Of a stretch of DNA of 64,000 bases, positions 25,940-33,877 are shown one piece after another. The DNA comes from Paenibacillus koleovorans NBRC 103111 (GTDB taxonomy: Bacteria; Bacillota; Bacilli; Paenibacillales; NBRC-103111): NCBI RefSeq assembly GCF_004000845.1, contig NZ_BIMA01000009.1, positions 45,078 to 109,077 of the forward strand, in the 5' to 3' direction. The position numbers were made by a program, and so were the translations under genes. The stretch's first letter is position 1, and each line of letters opens with the position of its first letter. The notes under the pieces are model-generated. The model did no database searches. It saw nothing but the letters and a program-made list of their open reading frames with translations, and was not told the origin of the DNA.

Positions 25940-28900
25940 TCACAACGAAAACAGCTCCAGCTGCTTCACGTCGCCTAGCCGTTCCAACGAAACCGGCGCG
26001 TGATCGCGGAAGTAGGCATGGTCGATTTTCTTCTCCTTGGTCATCACCTGCTTGCTGCTCGAAGCCGCTTGGCGCAGCCTGCAGCTGAACACGACAGGGA
26101 AGTAGTCCTGGAGGAACTTTCCTTCCGCGTGGGCCGTGAGCGCTATGATCTGGAACCCCAGCTGCTCGGCGATGAAGAAGACCGGACTCAATACGTGATC
26201 GCTGGAGGCTTTGCCGAACGGATTATCCAGGATGACGGTGCGGTGCCGCTTCATCCCGGCCTGAATATGCTGCCTCTTCTCGGCCACGTAGTTGAGCAAG
26301 CCCAGGAACAAGGTCATGTTCTTGCTCCACTTCTCCCCGCCGGACCAATTATTCGACTGCTCCCAGGAATAGGCGGCTTTCGTTACCGTATTCTCATTCG
26401 TGACTTTGCGGCATGTCACCTTCATCGACTTGTCCTGCAGCACGACCTGCAGCAGTTGCTTCGTCTCGAGCCACCTCTCGAGGTCCTTCCTCACCGTCGA
26501 TTCCAGCTCCTGCCCCTGATCGTCCTTATACTTCTCTTTCTCCAGCTGCTCCAGAATCCAGTCCAGGTGGCCTCGGATGGCTCCCTTACCGTCCTGCTCA
26601 TCCCACTCCGGCACATGGAAGCTGTAGATCGCCTTCCACTCGCTCTCCGTCTTCACCCTCGTCTTGTTCGGAATCTCTCTCAGCTCCGAAGCGATCTGCT
26701 TCAGATGCGAGTGGACGTGAACGATATATTGCTCGAGCTGCTGGTTATGGGTTCGCATCGTTTCTTCGGCAATGTGATTGACTCGTTGAATGCGATTTTG
26801 CATCGTTTGGTGAAAGGCCGCTACATCCTCGTATTCGGTTTTCTGCTCGACGCCTTGCTCGGCCATTTCCCTCAGCTTGACATCCTTGATCTGTCTCCGG
26901 CAAAAGGCTTTGAACAGCTCCCGGGCTTTCCTCAGCTGCAGAGCCTCGGACTCAACGGCTTCATACAACGCGGTCAGCCTGGCAATCACTTGCCGGATGA
27001 CGGACATGCGGTTGTACTCGAAGTGGGTCAGGGCTTCATGCGTCAGCTCCGCCGCACGCACGACCGGATTCTCGAATCCATGCTGCAGCTTGTAGGGGAG
27101 CAGCTCTTGCGTAACCGCGCGCAATTCTTCGAGCTGAAGTTGGACCGAGCCCTCCAGCCGCTCGAGCTCTCGCTTCTCGGCATACAACTGCTTCTCCTCG
27201 ATCAGGATTTGATCCGCCACGGCGGTTAGAGCTTCATGGAACACGATAGGTTGCCTGTCGGCATGATCCTTCCGGTATCGGTCCGACAGCTGCTTGACCT
27301 TCTCCTTCCAGGCCACGTAATCGTTGTATTCCAGCGAATACGCCTCTGTTAAGGCGACCCATGACGCTTTGCGCTGTTGCACCTGCCCCAGGAGCAGCGA
27401 CATCCGATCTTTCCCGTCGAAAGGAAACTCCAGCTGCTCCAGAGGACCAAGCGCAGCATGCTCCGAGCAAAGTCGCGACATCTCGTTGTCCATGGACTCG
27501 CGCTTCTCTACAGCGTTCGCATACTGCAGCTCCAGCTCTTGCCGCCCGCGAGAAATGTGCTGCCGTCGGAGGTAGAGCGTGCCTCGTTCCAGCTTCAATC
27601 GCTCCAGGCTATGTTCGGTCGGGATGGCCATCGCGTCGCGAACCTCTGCGTACAACTCTTGTCTTTGCAAGTTTCGAAGCTCATCGTCCAGCCGTTGGGC
27701 TGCAGTCCGATGCTCCGCGTTGATATGCTCCAAGCGGGTGTACTCGCGTTGATGGCTGTTCCACTTGCTTTGCAGCGTTCGAGCTTGCTCCTGCAGCTCT
27801 TCGATTTCCTTCTTCAGTCCGTCGATCTCCACGCCCAGAGCGATATACTTGCGCCCAGCCTCGATCCATCGTTCCAGCTGGTTCAGCTCGTCCTTATGGA
27901 CGGAGATCGTTCGATTATTCTCCTGGATGGTCATCTCGGCGGCTTCTATGGAACGCTTGCATTGAGCGGCCGATTGCTCAAGCTGACGAATCGTATTCCT
28001 CAACCGGGCAAGCTTCTCCTCCAACTCCTGCACACTCTCGAGCGGATATCGGCTAACGAACCGCGCAAAGTCCTTCACGATCTCTTCTCTATGCTTCAGT
28101 ACCTGCTCCTGCTCCAGACGGTCGCTTCGCGACTGCTCCGCTTGCAGCCCTACGGCCTTCTTCCATTGTGCAAAAGCTTCCCGACTCCCATTGCTCCTCC
28201 AATGCTGCGGCTCGATCCAGATCGGAGCAGCGACAGTATCCATACCGCCTGCTTCCCCTTGCACGAGTCCGGCCGCCTCATTCGTCGACAAGACACGCAC
28301 CGGATACTGGAGCTGATCCGCATAAGCGGCCAGCTTGGAGCATAGGGCCGCCTTCTCTTCTTGCGTCGTTATCAGGGTAGCCGACCATAAGGAGCGGGCA
28401 GGATCGTCCAGGAGCTCGAGTCGATCCACGTCCTCCAGATAGGCGATCCCCGTCTGCAGGCAAGAGAACCCATTTCCCCACTTCTTCAATTGCTCCTCGA
28501 CGAACGGCTCGGCAAAAAAACGCTCCTGGCCCGCATAATCATCCACGAACCGAAAGGCCAACCGCTCTCGCTGAAGCAAAGCTTCCCTGGACTCGCTCAG
28601 CTTCTCCACATCCTCGGCCAGCTGCCGTTCAATGGAGGTTTGCCTGTCATAGACCGATTGCAGTCGCTCCCACCCAGGACGAAGCGCGGCAAGCACAGAG
28701 AGGATCGCCTTATGCGCCGCTTGCAGCTGCTCCTGCTTCTCTTCCAGTCTGCTCCGATGCCCGCTCTCTTCCCGGATTGTAGCCTGAGCAGCTTCATACC
28801 GCTCCTGTTCCTCGGACTTCCTCGCCGCCAGCTCCTTATTCAACTGGCCCAACGCGACGATCCGCTCATCCAGCTCCCTGTGACGCTTCACCCAGGCCGG

Positions 28901-30385
28901 ACACAGCTCCTCGATCTGGTCCACTGTCGGGTTAGCCACGATGCCTCGAATCGTCTCCGCTCTGACCCGTTCCTTCTCCTCGGCGCTAACCTCGCGCTTC
29001 AACACCTCGTCCTGCAGCCGGCGGATCTGCTCGGACAGACTCTTAAGCGCTGCTGCCTCCGCCTCCATGCCGGATTGAACGGCATCGCTCGCTTCAGCAT
29101 GCCCGCGCTTCTCTTCCGTCCACCTCGCTTCCAGCCCGTCCAGCAGAGTACGAATTTGTCCGCCATTGGACGTCCAAGCCGCCTCCAGCTCCAGCTCCTC
29201 CCGATTCTGCTCCAGCAGCTCCAGCTGCGCTCGAACGGACCTGGACGTCTCGTCCGCCTTCAGCCTCATCTGCTTGTATTCCGCCAGGCGCAGCGAATAA
29301 TAGTGCCGCTCCGTCTCTCGGAGCTGCTCCTCCATGCGCCGCTTGTCCTCCTCGGCCAGCTGAAGCTTAGCCTCGCTTGCCGACAGCCCCTGCTGCTGCT
29401 TCGCGATATGCAGGGAGTCCTTCTTCTCCGCCAGCCTGCCTTGCTTCCCGCCCCACTCGATCCCTTGCTCCTGCAGCCGGGTCAGCTCGGCGGCTTTCTC
29501 GTGCGCGTGCTGCTGGGCAGCGATCCAATATGCCTTGGCCTCGAATTGCGAAGCGGCGTACTCGGACTGCTTGGCGTGCAGCTTGCTGAAGGACCCTACA
29601 TATTTGTCCAGCTCCGCCAAGATCCGGGTGTTCTCTTCCACCTTCTCCTTCAGTTCCTTATACTTCTTGAAGCCGTCTCTATGAGTTTGAAAAGCCTCCG
29701 CGAACTCGCCCTCCGAATAGCCTGACATGGCGGTTTCCACAACCGGAATGAGCAGTTTGTCGAACAGCTGCATGGTCGTGCGGCACTCATCGAAGAAATG
29801 CTCGATCCCGCCTTCAGACTGATTGATCTTCGCGATCCATTCCCACTCGGTGGATATAATGTGGAACTGTTCCTCCAGGTAGAGCTGGTAGGCCTTAATC
29901 GTCGAGAACGTCTGAGCGTTCACCCGCTTCTGAACCATTCCCTGATAATAGTCCTGCATCTCGCCCTTCTCCGCAGAACGAGCCTTTCCGTCCGAGATTC
30001 GCACAAACGGAATGTGGTCCAGCTTGTCCGGATCATTAGCCGAGTAGTCATACACGTAGCGGATCGAATCGAGCCCTGTAGAAGTCAAGAATAAGGTCAA
30101 GCACGTAACCGCATATCTTCTGGGGCGTTCATGCACAATCCATTCAATCGCCACGTGAGCCGGACCATTCTCGAGAGAGAACGTATCCTTGATCTTGCGC
30201 CCCGCCAAATCCGTATGAGGAAGCACAGCTTGAAGCGCAGTCTGGATGAATACGGTCTTGCCCCCGCCGTTCTCCAGCAGGATCGCCCCGTTATGGCCGT
30301 CGAACTGAAACGTTTCATCGTTATATCGCTTATTCCCGTCCTCGTAGACGATGTTCGTGAAGCGAATTTTAGAGATGGCCGGCAT
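25940..30385 (-). CDS. jetC: Wadjet SMC-like ATPase JetC
   Basis: 1481 residues from the ATG at 30385, which has GGTGGAG four bases upstream. N-terminal ABC half: a Walker A variant in NGAILLENGGGKTVFIQ at about 35-50. From about 260 to 1200 there is a long coiled coil with interruptions. C-terminal half: signature NWSGGEKWSKNMTLF, Walker B with D-loop in RTVILDNPFGKASSDHVL, and the H-loop in IIALTAHAEGK. This is the MukB/MksB-like motor of the Wadjet system, which loop-extrudes small circular DNA and hands it to JetD for cleavage. It is the last gene of a jetD-A-B-C operon and overlaps jetB by 17 bp, indicating coupled translation. It is longer than MksB, as in the divergent Wadjet subtypes. 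Confidence 0.92.
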   Translation of the reverse strand: MPAISKIRFTNIVYEDGNKRYNDETFQFDGHNGAILLENGGGKTVFIQTALQAVLPHTDLAGRKIKDTFSLENGPAHVAIEWIVHERPRRYAVTCLTLFLTSTGLDSIRYVYDYSANDPDKLDHIPFVRISDGKARSAEKGEMQDYYQGMVQKRVNAQTFSTIKAYQLYLEEQFHIISTEWEWIAKINQSEGGIEHFFDECRTTMQLFDKLLIPVVETAMSGYSEGEFAEAFQTHRDGFKKYKELKEKVEENTRILAELDKYVGSFSKLHAKQSEYAASQFEAKAYWIAAQQHAHEKAAELTRLQEQGIEWGGKQGRLAEKKDSLHIAKQQQGLSASEAKLQLAEEDKRRMEEQLRETERHYYSLRLAEYKQMRLKADETSRSVRAQLELLEQNREELELEAAWTSNGGQIRTLLDGLEARWTEEKRGHAEASDAVQSGMEAEAAALKSLSEQIRRLQDEVLKREVSAEEKERVRAETIRGIVANPTVDQIEELCPAWVKRHRELDERIVALGQLNKELAARKSEEQERYEAAQATIREESGHRSRLEEKQEQLQAAHKAILSVLAALRPGWERLQSVYDRQTSIERQLAEDVEKLSESREALLQRERLAFRFVDDYAGQERFFAEPFVEEQLKKWGNGFSCLQTGIAYLEDVDRLELLDDPARSLWSATLITTQEEKAALCSKLAAYADQLQYPVRVLSTNEAAGLVQGEAGGMDTVAAPIWIEPQHWRSNGSREAFAQWKKAVGLQAEQSRSDRLEQEQVLKHREEIVKDFARFVSRYPLESVQELEEKLARLRNTIRQLEQSAAQCKRSIEAAEMTIQENNRTISVHKDELNQLERWIEAGRKYIALGVEIDGLKKEIEELQEQARTLQSKWNSHQREYTRLEHINAEHRTAAQRLDDELRNLQRQELYAEVRDAMAIPTEHSLERLKLERGTLYLRRQHISRGRQELELQYANAVEKRESMDNEMSRLCSEHAALGPLEQLEFPFDGKDRMSLLLGQVQQRKASWVALTEAYSLEYNDYVAWKEKVKQLSDRYRKDHADRQPIVFHEALTAVADQILIEEKQLYAEKRELERLEGSVQLQLEELRAVTQELLPYKLQHGFENPVVRAAELTHEALTHFEYNRMSVIRQVIARLTALYEAVESEALQLRKARELFKAFCRRQIKDVKLREMAEQGVEQKTEYEDVAAFHQTMQNRIQRVNHIAEETMRTHNQQLEQYIVHVHSHLKQIASELREIPNKTRVKTESEWKAIYSFHVPEWDEQDGKGAIRGHLDWILEQLEKEKYKDDQGQELESTVRKDLERWLETKQLLQVVLQDKSMKVTCRKVTNENTVTKAAYSWEQSNNWSGGEKWSKNMTLFLGLLNYVAEKRQHIQAGMKRHRTVILDNPFGKASSDHVLSPVFFIAEQLGFQIIALTAHAEGKFLQDYFPVVFSCRLRQAASSSKQVMTKEKKIDHAYFRDHAPVSLERLGDVKQLELFSL

Positions 30386-31124
30386 GAGGCTCCACCCCCT
30401 TCTTGTCATGTTCGAACTGATACAGAAACTCCAGAATCCCCCGGTTGTATTCCAGCTCCATGAAGTATCTCTGCACGATGATCTTGGTTTTCTCCGTCAG
30501 CGCCATTTCCTGGTTTCCAATATCCTCGACGAGCTCCTGAGCCAGCAGGAATCTTCGCACCGTATCGATAAAACTGACCCGGCTGATCGTATTCCCGCTC
30601 TGCCGCTGGGCCGATTCCTTGATATCATCGAGCGCATCCCATTTCTGTATCAACGAGGTCCAGTTATAGGAGAATTCCTTCTCCATCGCCTTCAGCTCTT
30701 CGGCCGAGTGCTGCTTCAGCAGAGCCATCCGCTCGTTCACGAGCTCCGTCCACTCGGACAGATGAATGAAGCTGCGCGTGGGCTCCATCGTCTGGTAGCT
30801 GTCGTAGAATGCCCCCATCAGCACAATGATGCACACGTACATGAGATACACATCCGAATTCACGGCCTGGGTCCTCAGATAGTTCCGTTTGATCGTTTCG
30901 TTATTGATATGAAAAGGCGACAGCCTCGTTTCGGGAAACATAAACAATTGCTCGCCTGCGATGACCGTTACACAATCCACTTCACGGGCAAACTGCTCCA
31001 CCAGTCCCCTCGCCTCGTCATCCGCCAAATACTCCTGCAGCAGCTCCTTCGCCGCCTGACCATCCTTCGCCAATTGCGCATATATCCGAAAAGCTTTCAT
31101 AATAACCGCGTTCTCAACCGCCAT
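30369..31124 (-). CDS. jetB: Wadjet kite-like subunit JetB
   Basis: 251 residues, mostly helical, with no membrane segment. By position and size it corresponds to the MksE/MukE-like kite protein that bridges kleisin and motor. Visible blocks include FRIYAQLAKDGQAAKELLQEYL and YLMYVCIIVLMGAFYDSY. The C-terminal helical part has SRVSFIDTVRRFLLAQELVEDIGNQE and RYFMELEYNRGILEFLYQFE. I believe it belongs to the family listed as DUF6063 in annotated Wadjet loci, from memory and unchecked. The start has GGGGAG nine bases upstream and overlaps the end of jetA by 11 bp; its end overlaps jetC. Assignment rests more on operon context than on direct motif evidence. Confidence 0.82.
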   Translation of the reverse strand: MAVENAVIMKAFRIYAQLAKDGQAAKELLQEYLADDEARGLVEQFAREVDCVTVIAGEQLFMFPETRLSPFHINNETIKRNYLRTQAVNSDVYLMYVCIIVLMGAFYDSYQTMEPTRSFIHLSEWTELVNERMALLKQHSAEELKAMEKEFSYNWTSLIQKWDALDDIKESAQRQSGNTISRVSFIDTVRRFLLAQELVEDIGNQEMALTEKTKIIVQRYFMELEYNRGILEFLYQFEHDKKGVEPHAGHL

Positions 31125-32649
31125 CTGCTCGTTCTCCCCATGACACCGACATATTCTGGATCTGGAATCGGTCGTTGACTTGTATTAGCTCCTTGCGCTC
31201 GTTCACAACTAACGTCCGATTCCCTAGCAAGCGGAATACTTCGTCCAACCACTGACTCTCCCCGTCCTCCTCCGCATCCCGCTCCACAGGCGCAATCGGA
31301 CTCCTCTGATGCAGGATCAGCCAGAAATCGTAGAAGGACCGCCAGCCTAACGCATGCGCATATTCCGTGACTCTCACCCGCTCCACATATTGCGCCAGAT
31401 CGAGGCTCTGCAAGCCGGCGGCGGTTTCCCGTTCCTCCAGCAGATCGATCAGCAGCCCCATGAATAGCTTGTAGGCTTGCTTGCGGCTTTCCACATACAA
31501 TCGGCTCCCTTGATCCTCCCCGAGCTCCGGAAAGCTGCTGTCCCGCACCAGCTCCCCTTGCTCCTCCTGGACATTCTGCTCGGCCCATACCGTGAGCAAC
31601 GACCATTGCTTGCTCATCTGCAGCTGCAGGAACGGGGCCAGAATCCCTTTCATACTGTCCAGAGGGAGCGGTGAACTGAATATAAGGGAGGCGATGTCCT
31701 GTTCGAAGTTGAAGGAGTCCAGCCCCGTATAATAGAGCGACTCCTTCGCCGCTGTCAACGCTTGCGACTTGAGCTCCATGCTGCGATGGAACAGCTCGGC
31801 GTGCTCGCCATGCACCTTCTCCAGTTCATTGGAAATGCGCAGAATCAGCTCGTACGGCCTTTGATCCTTGTTCGTTGCGGCTTCCGCCTGCGTGCGGTTT
31901 CGGGTTTCCCTCACAAACTGCCGAAGCTCCTCGAATTCCTCGTTTTCCCGGTACAACCGCATATAGATATCATCCAGTAGCGTTTTATAGCGATGCAGCG
32001 TTTCCTCCGATACAATGTTCCGCTTGATCTCATGCTCGAGCTTCGCCATCCGCTCCTTCAGCGACTCCACATCGACGCGCATTTCGTTGATTTGCCTGAG
32101 CGCCCCTTGAAACTCGCCTTTCTCCAATTGCTTGCGCAGCACCAACTGATGAATCGACAGCTGGAATTCCGTATAAAATTCCTTGGTCGCGAATACCAGC
32201 TCCAGTCCGTCTTCGTCAAGCGTATAATATTGCGTGTTCGATTTCAGATCGAACGCATGTGCTTTCAGAATCGAGATTGAGGCGTTCTCAGGCTGCAGCG
32301 TCTCCCAGTTGAAGTAATCGAACTCTCTTTTCTTGCCCGAAGTCGGTCGGAACGTTTGCACAATCAGTCTGGCGGTATCGTCCATGTCCTCTTCCGTGAA
32401 AGTGTATACTTGCTGGGTCAATCGCTGCAGAAATTGCGCCAATTCTCTTATGCCGGCCTTGTTGTTGCGCATCAGCTTCTGCTCGAAGAAGAACAGCAGC
32501 GCGAGCAGCCCCATCTCCATAAGATCGACAGGCTTGTTGCTGCGATCGGTCTTCCGTTTGCCCCGCAGCTCGAATAAAGGATCGAAGAGCGCCAGCTTGG
32601 TCATCCGATCCCGAAACCCGGTCACCAACTGCTTCTCATCTAATTCCAT
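31114..32649 (-). CDS. jetA: Wadjet kleisin-like subunit JetA
   Basis: 511 residues from the ATG at 32649 (GGAGG eight bases upstream). The N-terminus shows a helical region around LFDPLFELRGKRKT and LMEMGLLALLFFFEQKLM. The middle is coiled coil (LREINEMRVDVESLKERMAKLEHE-type heptads at about 180-260). The C-terminal part has a winged-helix-like region ending in RFQIQNMSVSW. This is the layout of MksF/MukF-like kleisins that close the SMC ring. It matches the JetA family seen with the DUF6063-type JetB, from memory. It overlaps the end of jetD by 10 bp. No catalytic motif is expected. Confidence 0.85.
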   Translation of the reverse strand: MELDEKQLVTGFRDRMTKLALFDPLFELRGKRKTDRSNKPVDLMEMGLLALLFFFEQKLMRNNKAGIRELAQFLQRLTQQVYTFTEEDMDDTARLIVQTFRPTSGKKREFDYFNWETLQPENASISILKAHAFDLKSNTQYYTLDEDGLELVFATKEFYTEFQLSIHQLVLRKQLEKGEFQGALRQINEMRVDVESLKERMAKLEHEIKRNIVSEETLHRYKTLLDDIYMRLYRENEEFEELRQFVRETRNRTQAEAATNKDQRPYELILRISNELEKVHGEHAELFHRSMELKSQALTAAKESLYYTGLDSFNFEQDIASLIFSSPLPLDSMKGILAPFLQLQMSKQWSLLTVWAEQNVQEEQGELVRDSSFPELGEDQGSRLYVESRKQAYKLFMGLLIDLLEERETAAGLQSLDLAQYVERVRVTEYAHALGWRSFYDFWLILHQRSPIAPVERDAEEDGESQWLDEVFRLLGNRTLVVNERKELIQVNDRFQIQNMSVSWGERADGG

Positions 32650-33701
32650 ACAGCCGTCCTCCAAATATGTCCCAATTCTTGCGTTTTCAAAGCTTCTTGC
32701 GGATAATACCCGCCTTCAGCCAGACAGGTCCTGATGCGTTGCCGCTCCTCTATAGAGAAAGGATGTAGGAACGCTTCCAAGGAGCTCTCGTCCTTGCGAT
32801 GGGTCTGTTTTCCATAAGCATAGGTTTTGTCCAGACACGCTTGATAGAAAGGGATCGCAAGCTGGATAGGGGCTTGCAGCACGTGCTGAGCCCTCTCCGT
32901 CAAGGAGTGCCAGATATGGATGCCTTCATGATCCAGGTCTCCGAAATAGTAGAAGCGATGCTCCGCCTCTAGCAGCGGGATTTGTACGGGGAACAGCTCG
33001 ATCGACTTGATAATCTTCTTCCCGCACCCGTATATGAGCGTCGCAAACGAGACATGCGGCAATGCAGGCAGCAGTCCCTGATAAGTGGTCTTGTTCTCCA
33101 CAATCAAGTGCTTGTACACCGGAGCTGCCGCGGGCTGGCGCGGATTAAGCAACTGCGGATGAATCGCGAACATGAGCGGGTCCGCAACAGACAGAATTCG
33201 AAGGCGCTCCCAGAGCCTTACTCGTTCGAGCAGCTCCTTGCCCCCTTGCTCCGTGATCCATTTCTCGTCCCCGACGAGCTCGTAGCTTCGTTCCGGGGCC
33301 GGGACCGCTTCCGTCGGGAGCGGAGCTTGCCGGAGGTAGCGGTCCAGCCGATCGAGAATCGCGCGGTCCCCCTGCCACACGGCCGGATCTGCCGTAAAGT
33401 AGCTGTCGAGCTGGATTAGCGGGTGAAGGCGAAGCCTGGCGCGCTGCAGCTCCTTGTGGTGACCCTGCTTCAGCTTGCTCTTGTTCACTCTGTATTGATA
33501 AGCGAGCGAGGGCTGTTTACCGTTGCGCCCTTGCGCTCGCACCATTTGCACAATCTGCTCGTCTTCCAGCTCCAATATAGCTTCCGCAAGCTGTCGATAG
33601 GAACAAGATGAACCCGGGAAGAGCAACTCCAGCTCATCCAGCGGAATCGTTTGTTTGCTGTATGTGTAGAGATAGTCTTCGATGCTTCGTCTAATCGTCA
33701 T
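32640..33701 (-). CDS. jetD: Wadjet nuclease JetD (Toprim-like, DUF2220-type C-terminus)
   Basis: 353 residues. The N-terminal part has winged-helix-like segments (IPLDELELLFPGSSCSYRQL, LELEDEQIVQMVRA). The C-terminal part carries FYYFGDLDHEGIHIWHSL at about 245-262, the DxD-x-E-G pattern of the topoisomerase-VI-A/Toprim-like active site found in JetD. JetD cuts the small circular DNA trapped by the JetABC motor, so the system restricts plasmids. AGGTG lies five bases before the ATG, and TATAAT on the minus strand at 33740-33735 is a likely -10 box. As first gene of the operon it gives the order D-A-B-C, seen in one Wadjet subtype (type III as I recall), unlike the A-B-C-D of type I. Confidence 0.9.
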   Translation of the reverse strand: MTIRRSIEDYLYTYSKQTIPLDELELLFPGSSCSYRQLAEAILELEDEQIVQMVRAQGRNGKQPSLAYQYRVNKSKLKQGHHKELQRARLRLHPLIQLDSYFTADPAVWQGDRAILDRLDRYLRQAPLPTEAVPAPERSYELVGDEKWITEQGGKELLERVRLWERLRILSVADPLMFAIHPQLLNPRQPAAAPVYKHLIVENKTTYQGLLPALPHVSFATLIYGCGKKIIKSIELFPVQIPLLEAEHRFYYFGDLDHEGIHIWHSLTERAQHVLQAPIQLAIPFYQACLDKTYAYGKQTHRKDESSLEAFLHPFSIEERQRIRTCLAEGGYYPQEALKTQELGHIWRTAVWN

Positions 33702-33734
33702 TGGTTCACCTAGGTTGAAAAAAGTTATAAAGCT

Positions 33735-33740
33735 ATTATA
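33735..33740 (-). promoter_or_regulatory. Candidate -10 element of the Wadjet operon
   Basis: TATAAT on the minus strand, 34 bp before the jetD start, in GCTATAATAGC. No good -35 hexamer is seen at 16-18 bp; the upstream sequence is a T-run. Assigned by position and consensus only. Confidence 0.45.
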
Positions 33741-33835
33741 GCAAAAAAAACGGCATGAGCAGGTTCGTATCCATTCCTTCCATAAGCATTAAAACAATGT
33801 GCCGACTTGGAATTCACCCAGCTCGAACGTGCAAT

Positions 33836-33858
33836 AAAAAAATCCCCAATATTGGGGA
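33836..33858 (-). terminator. Palindromic terminator of the LuxR regulator gene
   Basis: TCCCCAATATTGGGGA (33843-33858) is a perfect 16-bp palindrome that forms a CCCCA/TGGGG stem. On the minus strand it is followed by seven T, 20 bp past the stop of the regulator gene. The same palindrome recurs at 40059-40076 on the other side of the cluster. Confidence 0.8.
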
Positions 33859-33877
33859 CAATAGTAGGGGAGCAGCA

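Noticed and set aside
26000..29725. Long plus-strand frames (409, 322, 411 codons) opposite jetC
   Set aside because: Leu-rich mirror frames of the coiled-coil gene; no ribosome binding sites and no motifs.
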